The notes under the pieces: generated by a model
Databases searched by the model: none
Told to the model about the DNA's origin: nothing
The model's input: the letters and a program-made list of their open reading frames with translations, nothing else
Shown here: positions 10,710 through 24,038 of the stretch, piece after piece
Position numbering within the stretch: the stretch's first letter is position 1
How the letters are laid out: every line of letters begins with the position of its first letter
Program-made: the position numbers and the translations under genes
Source: Coriaria nepalensis
Taxonomy: Eukaryota > Streptophyta > Magnoliopsida > Cucurbitales > Coriariaceae
Direction: 5' to 3'
DNA: 64,000 nucleotides
Assembly (NCBI GenBank): GCA_027186245.1
Contig: CP114482.1
Location: 30,337,209 to 30,401,208 of the forward strand

Positions 10710-13422
10710 TATTCGCTTAAATGGTTCCAAATAATTTATTTTCTTGAGAAAACTCGTTGGCATGAATATAACATAAAACAAATGCATACTTGTCTTAAAA
10801 AGATCATTAACAAGTGATTCACAAAAGTAGTGTTTGAAGTGCAAAAATAGAATTCGTTCGAATTGCTTTCAAATGAATTAGTGAGTTGAAAAGACTCATT
10901 GACATGAATCTCAAATGAAACAAATGACTATTTGCCCTAAAATGATCATTCGTAAGTTATGTACAAAAGTCGGGTTCGAAGTGCGAAAATAGAATTCATT
11001 TTAATTGCTTTCAAATGAATTAGTGACTTTCAAAGAGACATTGAGATGATAACTCAAATATTAAACACATTCATACTTGCCTTCAAAAAATCATATCCAA
11101 GCTATGCGCGAAAGTCATGTTTGAAATGCGAAAATAGTATTCGCTCCAATGGGTTCCAAATAATTTATTTTCTTGAAAAAACTAATTGCCATGAATATAA
11201 CATAAAACAACTGCATACTTGTGTTAAAAAGATCATTAACAAGTGATTCACAAAAGTAGTGTTTGAAGTGGAAAAATAGAATTCGTTCGAATTGCTTTCA
11301 AATGAATTAGTGACTTGGAAAGACTCATTGACATGAATCTCAAATGAAACAAATGACTACTTGCCCAAAAATGGTCATAAGCAAGTTCTGTACGAAAGTC
11401 GGGTTCGAACTGCGACATAGAATTCATTTTAATTGCTTTCAAATGAATTAGTGACTTTCAAAGAGACATTCAGATGATGACTCTAAGATTAAACACATTC
11501 ATACTTGCCTTCAAAAAATCATATGCAAGCTATGCGCGAAAGTCATGTTTGAAATGCGGAAATAGTATTCGCTCCAATGGGTTCGAAATAATTTATTTTC
11601 TTGAAAAAACTCATTGCCATCAATATGACATACAACAAATGCATACTTGTGTTAAAAAGATCATTAACAAGTGATTCACAAAAGTCGTGTTTGAAGTGGA
11701 AATATAGAATTCCTTCGAATTGCTTTCAAATGAATTAGTGACTTGAAAAGACTCATTGACATGAATCTCAAATGAAACAAATGACTACTTGCCCTAAAAT
11801 GATCATTTGCAAGTTATGTACGAAAGTCGGGTTCGAAGTGCGAAAATAGAATTCATTTTAATTGCTTTCAAATGAATTAGTGACTTTCAAAGAGACATTG
11901 AGATGATGACTCTAAGATTAAACAAATTCATACTTGCCTTCAAAAAATCATAACCAAGCTATGCACAAAAGTCATGTTTGAAATGCGAAAATAGTATTCG
12001 CTCCGATGGGTTCCAAATAATTTATTTTCTTCAAAAAACTAATTGCCATGAATATAACATAAAACAAATGCATACTTGTGTTAAAAATATCATTAACAAG
12101 TGATTCACAAAAGTAGTGATTGAAGTGGAAAAATAGAATTCATTTGAATTGCTTTCAAGTGAATTAGTGAGTTGAAAAGACTCATTGACATGAATCTCAA
12201 ACGAAACAAATGACTATTTGCCCTAAAATGATCATTCGTAAGTTATGTACGAAAGTCGGGTTCGAAGTGCGAAAATAGAATTCATTTTAATTGCTTTCAA
12301 ATGAATTAGTGACTTTCAAAGAGACATTGAGATGATAACTCAAATATTAAACATATTCATACTTGCCTTCAAAAAATCATATCCAAGCTATGCGCGAAAG
12401 TCATGTTTGAAATGCGAAAATAGTATTCGCTCCAATGGGTTGCAAATAATTTATTTTCTTGAAAAAACTAATTGCCATGAATATAACATAAAACAAATGC
12501 ATACTTGTGTTAAAAAGATCATTAACAAGTGATTCACAAAAGTAGTGTTTGAAGTGGAAAAATAGAATTCGTTCGAATTGCTTTCAAATGAATTAGTGAC
12601 TTGGAAAGACTCATTGACATGAATCTCAAATGAAACAAATGACTACTTACCCAAAAATGGTCATTAGCAAGTTCTGTACGAAAGTCGGGTTCGAACTGCG
12701 ACATAGAATTCATTTTAATTGCTTTCAAATGAATTAGTGACTTTCAAAGAGACATTCAGATGATGACTCTAAGATTAAACACATTCATACTTGCCTTCAA
12801 AAAATCATATGCAAGCTATGCGCGAAAGTCTTGTTTGAAATGCGGAAATAGTATTCGCTCCAATGGGTTCGAAATAATTTATTTTCTTGAAAAAACTCAT
12901 TGCCATCAATATGACATACAACAAATGCATACTTGTGTTAAAAAGATCATTAACAAGTGATTCACAAAAGTAGTGTTTGAAGTGGAAATATAGAATTCCT
13001 TCGAATTGCTTTCAAATGAATTAGTGACTTGAAAAGACTCATTGACATGAATCTCAAATGAAACAAATGACTACTTGCCCTAAAATGATCATTTGCAAGT
13101 TATGTACGAAAGTCGGGTTCGAAGTGCGAAAATAGAATTCATTTTAATTGCTTTCAAATGAATTAGTGACTTTCAAAGAGACATTGAGATGATGACTCTA
13201 AGATTAAACAAATTCATACTTGCCTTCATAAAATCATATGCAAGCTATGCAAGAATGTCATGTTTGAAATGCAAAAATAGTATTCGCTCCAATGGGTTCG
13301 AAATAATTTAGTTTCTTGAAAAAACTCATTGCCATGAATATAACATAAAACAAATGCATACTTGTCTTAAAAAGATCATCAACAAGTGAATCACTAAAGT
13401 AGTGTTTGAAGTGCAAAAATAG

Positions 13423-13567
13423 AATTCGTACGAATTGTTTTCAAATGAATTAGTGACTTTCAAAGAGACATTGAGCCGATGACTCTAAGATTAAACAAAT
13501 TCATACTTGCCTTCAAAAAATCATAACAAAGCTATGAGCGAAAGTCTTGTTTGAAATGCGAAAATAG
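13423..13567 (+). repeat. Hybrid C/A subunit (junction 2)
   Basis: Copy of junction 1, 2,858 bp downstream, sharing AATTCGTACGAATTG and the rare GAGCCGATGAC variant. It follows B directly, and it shows the junction was duplicated after it formed. Confidence 0.85.
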
Positions 13568-14995
13568 TATTCGCTTAAATGGGTTCCAAATAATTTATTT
13601 TCTTGAAAAAACTCGTTGGCATGAATATAACATAAAACAAATGCATACTTGTCTTAAAAAGATCATTAACAAGTGATTCACAAAAGTAGTGTTTGAAGTG
13701 CAAAAATAGAATTCGTTCGAATTGCTTTCAAATGAATTAGTGAGTTGAAAAGACTCATTGACATGAATCTCAAATGAAACAAATGACTACTTGCGCTAAA
13801 ATGATCATGAGCAAGTTATGTACGAAAGTCGGGTTCGAAGTGCGAAAATAGAATTTATTTTAATTGCTTTCAAATGAATTAGTGACTTTCAAATAGACAT
13901 TGAGATGATAACTCTAAGATTAAACACATTCATACTTGCCCTCAAAAAATCATAACCAAGCTATGCACAAAAGTCATGTTTGAAATGCGAAAATAGTATT
14001 CGCTCCGATGGGTTCCAAATAATTTATTTTCTTCAAAAAACTAATTGCCATGAATATAACATAAAACAAATGCATACTTGTGTTAAAAATATCATTAACA
14101 AGTGATTCACAAAAGTAGTGATTGAAGTGGAAAAATAGAATTCATTTGAATTGCTTTCAAGTGAATTAGTGAGTTGAAAAGACTCATTGACATGAATCTC
14201 AAACGAAACAAATGACTATTTGCCCTAAAATGATCATTCGTAAGTTATGTACGAAAGTCGGGGTCGAAGTGTGAAACATAATTTATTTTAATTTCTTTCA
14301 AATGAATTAGTGACTTTCAAAGAGACATTCAGATGATGACTCTAAGATTAAACACATTCATACTTGCCTTCAAAAAATCATATGCAAGCTATGCAAGAAA
14401 GTCATGTTTGAAATGCAAAAATAGTATTCGCTCCAATGGGTTCGAAATAATTTAGTTTCTTGAAAAAACTCATTGCCATGACTATAACATAAAACAAATG
14501 CACACTTGTGTTAAAAAGATCATTAACAAGTGATTCACAAAAGTAGTGTTTGAAGTGGAAATATAGAATTCCTTCGAATTGCTTTCAAATGAATTAGTGA
14601 CTTGAAAAGACTCATTGACATGAATCTCAAATGAAACAAATGACTACTTGCCCTAAAATGATCATTTGCAAGTTATGTACGAAAGTCGGGTTCGAAGTGC
14701 GAAAATAGAATTCATTTTAATTGCTTTCAAATGAATTAGTGACTTTCAAAGAGACATTGAGATGATGACTCTAAGATTAAACAAATTCATACTTGCCTTC
14801 ATAAAATCATATGCAAGCTATGCGCGAAAGTCATGTTTGAAATGCGAAAATAGTATTCGTTCCGATGGGTTCCAAATAATTTATTTTCTTGAAAAAACTA
14901 ATTGCCATGAATATAACATAAAACAAATGCATACTTGTCTTAAAAAGATCATTAACAAGTGATTCACAAAAGTAGTGTTTGAAGTGCAAAAATAG

Positions 14996-15140
14996 AATTC
15001 GTTCGAATTGCTTTCAAACGAATTAGTGACTTTCAAAGAGACATTGAGATGATGACTCTAAGATTAAACAAATTCATACTTGCCTTCAAAAAATCATAAC
15101 CGAGCTATGCGCGAAAGTCATGTTTGAAATGCAAAAATAG
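14996..15140 (+). repeat. Hybrid C/A subunit (junction 3)
   Basis: C-type start AATTCGTTCGAATTGC followed, after ACGAATTAGTGA, by the A-type core CTTTCAAAGAGACATTGA. It lacks the GAGCCG and GTACG markers of junctions 1 and 2, so it looks like a separate exchange of the same kind. Confidence 0.8.
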
Positions 15141-16992
15141 TATTAGCTCCAATGGGTTCCAAATAATTTATTTTCCTGAAAAAACTCATTGCCATGAATA
15201 TAACATAAAACAAATGCGTACCTATGTTAAAAAGATCATTAACAAGTGATTCACAAAAGTAGTGGTTGAAGTGGAAAAATAGAATTCATTTGAATTGCTT
15301 TCAAGTAATTAGTGAGTTGAAAAGACTCATTGAAATGAATCTCAAATGAAACAAATGACTATTTGCCCTAAAATGATCATTAGCAAGTTACGTACGAAAG
15401 TCGGGGTCGAAGTGTGAAACATAATTTATTTTAATTTCTTTCAAATGATTTAGTGACTTTCAAAGAGACATTCAGATGATGACTCTAAGATTAAACACAT
15501 TCATACTTGCCTTCAAAAAATCATATGCAAGCTATGCAAGAAAGTCATGTTTGAAATGCAAAAATAGTATTCGCTCCAATGGGTTCGAAATAATTTAGTT
15601 TCTTGAAAAAACTCATTGCCATGACTATAACATAAAACAAATGCACACTTGTGTTAAAAAGATCATTAACAAGTGATTCACAAAAGTAGTGATTGAAGTG
15701 CAAAAATAGAATTCGTTCGAATTTCTTTCAAATGAATTAGTGACGTGAATAGACTCATTGACATGAATCTCAAATGAAACAAATGACTACTTGCACTAAA
15801 ATGATCATTAGCAAGTTATGTACGAAAGTTGGGTTCGAAGTGCGAAAATAGAATTCATTTTAATTGCTTTCAAATGAATTAATGACTTTCAAAGAGACAT
15901 TCAAATGATGACTCTAAGATTAAACAAATTCATTCGTGCATTCAAAAAATCATAACCGAGCTATGCGCGAAAGTCATGTTTGAAATGCGAAAATAGTATT
16001 CGCTCCAATGGGTTCCAAATAATTTAGCTTCTTGAAAAAACTCATTGCCATGAATATGACATAAAACAAATGCATACTTGTGTTAAAATGATCATTAACA
16101 AGTGATTCACAAAAGTAGTGTTTGAAGTGGAAAAATAGAGTTCCTTCGAATTAGTTTCAAATGAATTAGTGAGTTGAAAAGACTCATTGACATGAATCTC
16201 AAATGAAACAAATGACTACTTGCCCTAAAATGATCATTAGCAAGTTATGTACGAAAGTGAGGTTCGAAGTGCGAAAATAGAATTCATTTGAATTGCTCTC
16301 AAATGAATTAGTGACTTTAAAAGAGACATTGAGATGATGCCTCTAAGATTAAACAAATTCATACTTGGCTTCAAAAAATCATAACCAAGCTATGCGCGAA
16401 AGTCATGTTTGAAATGCGAAAACAGTATTCGGTTCAATGGGTTCCAAATAATTTATGTTCTTGAAAAAACTCATTGCCATGAATATAACATAAAACAATG
16501 CAAACTTGTCTTAAAAAGATCATTAAGTAATTCACAAAAGTAGTGTTTGATGTGAAAAAATATAATTCATTCTAATTGCTTTCAAGTGAATTAGTGAGTT
16601 GAAAAGACACATTGACATGAATCTCAAGTGAAACAAATGACTGTTTGCCCTAAAATGATCATTAGCAAATTATGTACGAAAATCGGGTTCGAAGTGCGAA
16701 AATAGAATTCATTTTAATTGCTATCAAATGAATTAGTGACTTTCAAAGAGACATTGACATGATAACTCTAAGATTAAACACATTCATACTTGCCTTGAAA
16801 AAAACATATGCAAGCTATGCGCGAAAGTCATGTTTGAAATGCGAAAATAGTATTCGCTCCAATGGGTTCCCAATAATTTATTTTCTTGAAAAAACTCATT
16901 GCCATGAATATGACATAAAACAAATGCATACTTGTGTTAAAAAGATCATTAACAAGTGATTCACAAAAGTAGTGATTGAAGTGCAAAAATAG

Positions 16993-17134
16993 AATTCATT
17001 CGAATTGCTTTCAAATGAATTAGTGACTTGAATAGACTCATTGACATGAATATAAGATAAAACAAATGCATACTTGTCATAAAAAGATCATTAGCACGTG
17101 ATGCGCGAATGTGGTGTTTGAAGTGGAAAAATTG
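16993..17134 (+). repeat. Hybrid C/B subunit: gain of one subunit
   Basis: Starts as C (AATTCATTCGAATTGC through GACTCATTGACATGAATA) and ends as B (TAAGATAAAAC, ATGCATACTTGTC, ATTAGCACGTGATGCGCG). It sits between a normal B (16,851-16,992) and another C (17,135-17,260), so four subunits lie between consecutive A starts (16,706 and 17,261) instead of three. This is the expected reciprocal of the subunit losses seen elsewhere. The B-type end carries the CACGTGATGCGCGAATGTGG variant found again at 27.4, 29.8, 37.4 and 42.0 kb. Confidence 0.8.
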
Positions 17135-17260
17135 AATTCGTTAGAATTGCTATCAAATGAATTAGTGAGTTGAAAAGACTCATTGACATGAATCTCAAAA
17201 GAAACAAAGGACTACTTGCCCTAAAATGCCCTAAAATTCCGGTTCGAAGTGTGAAATTAG
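17135..17260 (+). repeat. Shortened C subunit with doubled CCCTAAAA
   Basis: 126 bp instead of 142. The normal CCCTAAAATGATCATTAGC region is replaced by CCCTAAAATG followed by CCCTAAAATTCCGG. This combines a local repeat of CCCTAAAA with loss of the palindrome and the GCAAGTTATGTACGAAAG block. It looks like slippage or a microhomology deletion. Confidence 0.75.
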
Positions 17261-19170
17261 AATTCATTTTAATTGCTTTCAAATGAATTAGTGACTTTCA
17301 AAGAGACATTGAGATGATGACTCTAAGAATAAACAAATTCATACTTCCCTTCATAAAATCATAACCAAGCTATGCGCGAAAGTCATGTTTGAAATGCGAA
17401 AATAGTATTCGCTCCAATGGGTCCCAAATAATTTATTTTCTTGACAAAACTCATTGCCATGAATATAACATAAAACAAATGCATACTTGTCTTAAAAAGA
17501 TCATTAACAAGTGATTCACAAAAGTAGTGTTTGAAGTGCAAAAATAGAATTCGTTCCAATTGCTTTCAAATGAATTAGTGACTTAAAAAGACTAATTGAC
17601 ATGAATCTTAAATCAAAACAAATTACTACTTGCCCTAAAATGATCATTAGCAAGTTATGTACGAAAGTAAGGTTTGAAGTGTGAAAATAGAATTCATTTT
17701 AATTGCTCTCAAATGAATTAGTGACTTTCAAAGAGACATTGAGATAAGTACTCTACGATTAAACAAATTCGTACTTCCCTTCATAAAATCATAACCAAGC
17801 TATGCGCGAAAGTCATGTTTGAAATGCGAAAATAGTATTCGCTCCAATGGGTTCGAAATAATTTAGTTTTTTGAAAAAACTCATTGCCATGAATATAACA
17901 TAAAACAAATGCATACTTGTCTTAAAAAGATCATTAACAAGTGATTCACAAAATTAGTGTTTGAAGTGCAAAAATAGAATTCGTTCCAATTGCTTTCAAA
18001 TGAATTAGTGACTTAAAAAGACTAATTGACATGAATCTTAAATCAAAACAAATTACTACTTGCCCTAAAATGATCATTAGCAAGTTATGTACGAAAGTCG
18101 GGTTTGAAGTGCGAAAATAGAATTCATTTTAATTGCTTTCAAATGAATTAGTGACTTTCAAAGAGACATTGAGATGGGTACTCTAAGATTAAACAAATTC
18201 GTACTTGCCTTCATAAAATCATAACCAAGCTATGCGCGAAAGCCATGTTTGAAATGCGAAAATAGTATTCGCTCCAATGGGTTCCAAATAATTTAGTTTC
18301 TTGAAAAAACTCATTGCCATGAATATAACATAGAACAAATGCATACTTGTCTTAAAAAGATCATTAACAAGTGATTCACAAAAGTAGTGTTTGAAGTGCA
18401 AAAATAGAATTCGTTCCAATTGCTTTCAAATGAATTAGTGACTTAAAAAGACTAATTGACATGAATCTTAAATCAAAACAAATTACTACTTGCCCTAAAA
18501 TGATCATTAGCAAGTTATGTACGAAAGTCAGGTTTGAAGTGCGAAAATAGAATTCATTTTAATTGCTTTCAAATGAATTAGTGACTTTCAAAGAGACATT
18601 GAGATGAGTACTCTAAGATTAAACAAATTCGTACTTGCCTTCATAAAATCATAACCAAGCTATGCGCGAAAGTCATGTTTGAAATGCGAAAATAGTATTC
18701 ACTCCAATGGGTTCGAAATAATTTAGTTTCTTGAAAAAACTCATTGCCCTGAATATAACATAAAACAAATGCATACTTGTGTTAAAAAGATCATTAACAA
18801 GTGATTCACAAAAGTAGTGTTTGAAGTGCAAAAATAGAATTTGTTTGAATTGCTTTCAAAAGAATTAGTGAGTTGAAAAAACTCATTGACATTAATCTCA
18901 AATGAAACAAATGACTACTTGCCCTAAAATGATCATTAGCAAGTTATGTACGAAAGTCAGGTTTGAAGTGCAAAAATAGAATTCATTTTAATTGCTTTCA
19001 AATGAATTAGTGACTTTCAAAGAGACATTGAGATGATGACTCTAAGATTAAACAAATTCATACTTGCCTTCACAAAATCATAACCAAGCTATGCGCGAAA
19101 GTCATGTTTGAAATGCGAAAATAGTATTCTCTCCAATGGGTTCGAAATAATTTAGTTTCTTGAAAACACT
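17261..19170 (+). repeat. Satellite domain 3: CTTCATAAAATCATAACC family
   Basis: A subunits switch to CTTCATAAAATCATAACCAAGC, and several copies carry GAGATGAGTACTC or GAGATGGGTACTC with ACAAATTCGTAC. C subunits at 17.6, 18.0 and 18.5 kb share GACTTAAAAAGACTAATTGAC and CTTAAATCAAAACAAATTAC, marking them as recent tandem sisters. Some of the variants reappear in the HOR that follows, which probably grew out of this domain. Confidence 0.75.
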
Positions 19171-21604
19171 GATTGCCATGAATATAACATAAAACAAATG
19201 CATACTTGTCTTAAAAAGATCATTAACAAGTGGTTCACAAAAGTAGTGTTTGAAGTGGGAAAATAGAATTCGTTCGAATTGCTTTCAAATGAAGTAGTGA
19301 GTTGAAAAACTCATTGACATGAATCTCAAATGAAACAAATGACTACTTGCCCTAAAATGATCATTAGCAAGTTATGTACGAAAGTCAGGTTTGAAGTGCG
19401 AAAATAGAATTCATTTTAATTGCTTTCAAATGAATTAGTGACTTTCAAAGAGACATTGAGATGAGTACTCTAAGATTAAACAAATTCGTACTTGCCCTCA
19501 TAAAATCATAACCAAGCTATGCGCGAAAGTCATGTTTGAAATGCGAAAATAGTATTCGCTCCAATGGGTTCGAAATAATTTAGTTTCTTGAAAAAACTCA
19601 TTGCCATGAATATAACATAAAACAAATGCATACTTGTCTTAAAAAGATAATTAACAAGTGATTCACAAAAGTAGTGTTGGAAGTGCAAGAATAGAATTCG
19701 TTCGAATTGCTTTCAAATGAATTAGTGAGTTGAAAAGACTCATTGACATGAATCTCAAATGAAACAAATGACTACTTGCCCTAAAATGATCATTAGCAAG
19801 TTATGTACGAAAGTCGGGTCCGAAGTGCGAAAATAAAATTCATTTTCATTGCTCTCAAATGAATTAGTGACTTTCAAAGAGACATTGAGATGATGACTCT
19901 AAGATTAAACAAATTCATACTTGCCTTCACAAAATCATAACCAAGCTATGCGCGAAAGTCATGTTTGAAATGCGAAAATAGTATTCGCTCCAATGGGTTC
20001 CAATTAATTTAGTTTCTTGAAAAAACTCATTGCCATGAATATAACATAAAACTAATGCATACTTGTCTTAAAAAGATCATTAACAAGTGATTCACAAAAG
20101 TAGTGTTTGAAGTGCAAAAATAGAATTCGTTCCAATTGCTTTCAATTGAATTAGTGACTTAAAAAGACTAATTGACATGAATCTTAAATCAAAACAAATT
20201 ACTACTTGCCCTAAAATGATCATTAGCAAGTTATGTACGAAACTCAGGTTTCAAGTGCGAAAATAGAATTCATTTTAATTGCTCTCAAATGAATTAGTGA
20301 CTTTCAAAGAGACATTGAGATGATGACTCTAAGATTAAACAAATTCATACTTGCCTTCACAAAATCATAACCAAGCTATGCGCGAAAGTCATGTTTGAAA
20401 TGCGAAAATAGTATTCGCTCCAATGGGTTCCAATTAATTTAGTTTCTTGAAAAAACTCATTGCCATGAATATAACATAAAACAAATGCATACTCTTCTTA
20501 AAAAGATCATTAACAAGTGATTCACAAAAGTCGTGTTTGAAGTGCAAAAATAGAATTTGTTCGAATTGCTTTCAAAAAAATTAGTGAGTTGAAAAAACTC
20601 ATTGATATGAATCTCAAATGAAACAAATGACTACTTGCCCTAAAATGATCATTAGCAAGTTATGTACGAAAGTCGAGTTCGAAGTGCGCAAATAGAATTC
20701 ATTTTAATTGCTCTCAAATGAATTAGTGAGTTTCAAAGAGACATTGAGATGATGACTCTAAGATTAAACAAATTCATACTTGCCTTCACAAAATCATAAC
20801 CAAGCTATGCGCGAAAGTCATGTTTGAAATGCGAAAATAGTATTCGCTCCAATGGGTTCCAATTAATTTAGTTTCTTTAAAAAACTCATTGCCATGAATA
20901 TAACATAAAATTAATGCATACACTTCTTAAAAAGATCATTAACAAGTGATTCACAAAAGTAGTGTTTGAAGTGGAAAAATAGAATTCGTTCGAATTGCTT
21001 GCAAATGAATTAGTGAGTTGAAAAGACTCATTGACATGAATCTCAAATGAAACAAATGACTACTTGCACTAAAATGATCATTAGCACGTTATGTACGAAA
21101 GTCGGGTTCGAAGTGCGAAAATAGAATTTATTTTAATTGCTTTCAAATGAATTAGTGACTTTCAAGAAGACATTGAGATGATGACTTTAAGATTAAACAA
21201 ATTCATACTTGCCTTCAAAAAATCATAACCAAGCTATGCGCGAAAGTCATGTTTGAAACGCGAAAATAGTATTCGCTCCAATGGGTTCCAAGTAATTTAT
21301 TTTCTTGAAAAAACTCATTGCCATGAATAGAACATAAAACAAATGCATACTCTTCTTAAAAAGATCATTAACAAGTGATTCACAAAAGTAGTGTTTGAAG
21401 TGCAAAAATAGAATTTGTTCGAATTGCTTTCAAATGAATTAGTGACTTTCAAAGAGACATTGAGATGATAACTCTAAGATTAAACAAATTCATACTTGCC
21501 TTCAAAATATCATATGCAAGCTATGCACGAAAGTCATGTTTGAAATGCGAAAATAGTATTCGCTCCAACGGGTTCCAAATAATTTATTTTCTTGAAAAAA
21601 CACT
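19171..21604 (+). repeat. 17-subunit HOR (2,434 bp), copy 1
   Basis: First of three tandem copies. Markers at a fixed offset of exactly 2,434 bp include AACACTGATTGCC at the left limit, GAAGTAGTGAG, GAGATGAGTACTC (19,457), GTTGGAAGTGCAAGAATAG, GTCGGGTCCGAAG, CTTCACAAAATC, AAATTAATGCATACACTTC and the hybrid subunit at 21,412. It differs from the other copies in a few bases, for example CTTGCCCTCAT where they have CATGCCTTCAT. Seventeen subunits equals five trimers plus two subunits, because one C is lost. Confidence 0.9.
21412..21556 (+). repeat. Hybrid C/A subunit (junction 4, HOR copy 1)
   Basis: Follows B directly. Begins AATTTGTTCGAATTGC as in C, then GAATTAGTGACTTTCAAAGAG as in A. It is the event that makes the HOR 17 rather than 18 subunits long. 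Confidence 0.85.
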
Positions 21605-24038
21605 GATTGCCATGAATATAACATAAAACAAATGCATACTTGTCTTAAAAAGAACATTAACAAGTGGTTCACAAAAGTAGTGTTTGAACTGGGAAAATAG
21701 AATTCGTTCGAATTGCTTTCAAATGAAGTAGTGAGTTGAAAAACTCATTGACATGAATCTCAAATGAAACAAATGACTACTTGCCCTAAAATGATCATTA
21801 GCAAGTTATGTACGAAAGGCAGGTTTGAAGTGCGAAAATAGAATTCATTTTAATTGCTTTCAAATGAATTAGTGACTTTCAAAGAGACATTGAGATGAGT
21901 ACTCTAAGATTAAACAAATTCGTACATGCCTTCATAAAATCATAACCAAGCTATGCGCGAAAGTCATGTTTGAAATGCGAAAATAGTATTCGCTCCAATG
22001 GGTTCGAAATAATTTAGTTTCTTGAAAAAACTCATTGCCATGAATATAACATAAAACAAATGCATACTTGTCTTAAAAAGATAATTAACAAGTGATTCAC
22101 AAAAGTAGTGTTGGAAGTGCAAGAATAGAATTCGTTCGAATTGCTTTCAAATGAATTAGTGAGTTGAAAAGACTCATTGACATGAATCTCAAATGAAACA
22201 AATGACTACTTGCCCTAAAATGATCATTAGCAAGTTATGTACGAAAGTCGGGTCCGAAGTGCGAAAATAAAATTCATTTTCATTGCTCTCAAATGAATTA
22301 GTGACTTTCAAAGAGACATTGAGATGATGACTCTAAGATTAAACAAATTCATACTTGCCTTCACAAAATCATAACCAAGCTATGCGCGAAAGTCATATTT
22401 GAAATGCGAAAATAGTATTCGCTCCAATGGGTTCCAATTAATTTAGTTTCTTGAAAAAACTCATTGCCATGAATATAACATAAAACTAATGCATACTTGT
22501 CTTAAAAAGATCATTAACAAGTGATTCACAAAAGTAGTGTTTGAAGTGCAAAAATAGAATTCGTTCCAATTGCTTTCAATTGAATTAGTGACTTAAAAAG
22601 ACTAATTGACATGAATCTTAAATCAAAACAAATTACTACTTGCCCTAAAATGATCATTAGCAAGTTATGTACGAAACTCAGGTTTCAAGTGCGAAAATAG
22701 AATTCATTTTAATTGCTCTCAAATGAATTAGTGACTTTCAAAGAGACATTGAGATGATGACTCTAAGATTAAACAAATTCATACTTGCCTTCACAAAATC
22801 ATAACCAAGCTATGCGCGAAAGTCATGTTTGAAATGCGAAAATAGTATTCGCTCCAATGGGTTCCAATTAATTTAGTTTCTTGAAAAAACTCATTGCCAT
22901 GAATATAACATAAAACAAATGCATACTCTTCTTAAAAAGATCATTAACAAGTGATTCACAAAAGTCGTGTTTGAAGTGCAAAAATAGAATTTGTTCGAAT
23001 TGCTTTCAAAAAAATTAGTGAGTTGAAAAAACTCATTGATATGAATCTCAAATGAAACAAATGACTACTTGCCCTAAAATGATCATTAGCAAGTTATGTA
23101 CGAAAGTCGAGTTCGAAGTGCGCAAATAGAATTCATTTTAATTGCTCTCAAATGAATTAGTGAGTTTCAAAGAGACATTGAGATGATGACTCTAAGATTA
23201 AACAAATTCATACTTGCCTTCACAAAATCATAACCAAGCTATGCGCGAAAGTCATGTTTGAAATGCGAAAATAGTATTCGCTCCAATGGGTTCCAATTAA
23301 TTTAGTTTCTTTAAAAAACTCATTGCCATGAATATAACATAAAATTAATGCATACACTTCTTAAAAAGATCATTAACAAGTGATTCACAAAAGTAGTGTT
23401 TGAAGTGGAAAAATAGAATTCGTTCGAATTGCTTGCAAATGAATTAGTGAGTTGAAAAGACTCATTGACATGAATCTCAAATGAAACAAATGACTACTTG
23501 CACTAAAATGATCATTAGCACGTTATGTACGAAAGTCGGGTTCGAAGTGCGAAAATAGAATTTATTTTAATTGCTTTCAAATGAATTAGTGACTTTCAAG
23601 AAGACATTGAGATGATGACTTTAAGATTAAACAAATTCATACTTGCCTTCAAAAAATCATAACCAAGCTATGCGCGAAAGTCATGTTTGAAACGCGAAAA
23701 TAGTATTCGCTCCAATGGGTTCCAAGTAATTTATTTTCTTGAAAAAACTCATTGCCATGAATAGAACATAAAACAAATGCATACTCTTCTTAAAAAGATC
23801 ATTAACAAGTGATTCACAAAAGTAGTGTTTGAAGTGCAAAAATAGAATTTGTTCGAATTGCTTTCAAATGAATTAGTGACTTTCAAAGAGACATTGAGAT
23901 GATAACTCTAAGATTAAACAAATTCATACTTGCCTTCAAAATATCATATGCAAGCTATGCACGAAAGTCATGTTTGAAATGCGAAAATAGTATTCGCTCC
24001 AACGGGTTCCAAATAATTTATTTTCTTGAAAAAACACT
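21605..24038 (+). repeat. 17-subunit HOR (2,434 bp), copy 2
   Basis: Near-identical to the next copy. Private changes I could see are GAACTGGG (about 21,688) against GAAGTGGG, GAAAGGCAGG (about 21,816) against GAAAGTCAGG, and CATATTTG (about 22,395) against CATGTTTG. So few differences over 2.4 kb point to very recent amplification or homogenisation. Confidence 0.9.
23846..23990 (+). repeat. Hybrid C/A subunit (junction 4, HOR copy 2)
   Basis: Same hybrid as at 21,412, exactly 2,434 bp later, inherited with the HOR. Confidence 0.85.

Larger units (their letters stand above)
1..10950 (+). repeat. Satellite domain 1: CATATGCAAGC / ACACATTC family
   Basis: About 25 trimers at a strict 428-429 bp spacing with no subunit-level phase shift until 10,565. 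Most A subunits read TTAAACACATTCATAC and CATATGCAAGCTATGCGCGAAAG. A minority read ACAAATTC with CATAACCAAGC. The trimer at about 470-898 is repeated almost exactly at 899-1327, showing very recent local duplication. A 1,716-bp HOR lies at 6,240-9,671. Short open frames of 64-66 codons recur on both strands here only because the monomer recurs. Confidence 0.85.
10951..17260 (+). repeat. Satellite domain 2: mosaic of overlapping duplications
   Basis: Segments match each other at several different offsets. About 10,950-11,930 matches 12,237-13,215 (offset 1,286 bp, 9 subunits). About 11,940-12,250 matches 13,942-14,252 (2,002 bp, 14 subunits; shared TCCGATGGG and CATTCGTAAG). About 14,260-14,540 matches 15,403-15,680 (1,143 bp, 8 subunits; shared GTCGGGGTCGAAG and AACATAATTTATTT). 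The stretch just before it, about 10,510-10,950, matches 13,370-13,800 at 2,858 bp (20 subunits; shared GAGCCGATGAC). The offsets differ from one piece to the next, so this is a patchwork rather than one regular HOR. Two phase-shift junctions and one subunit gain fall inside it. Confidence 0.8.
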
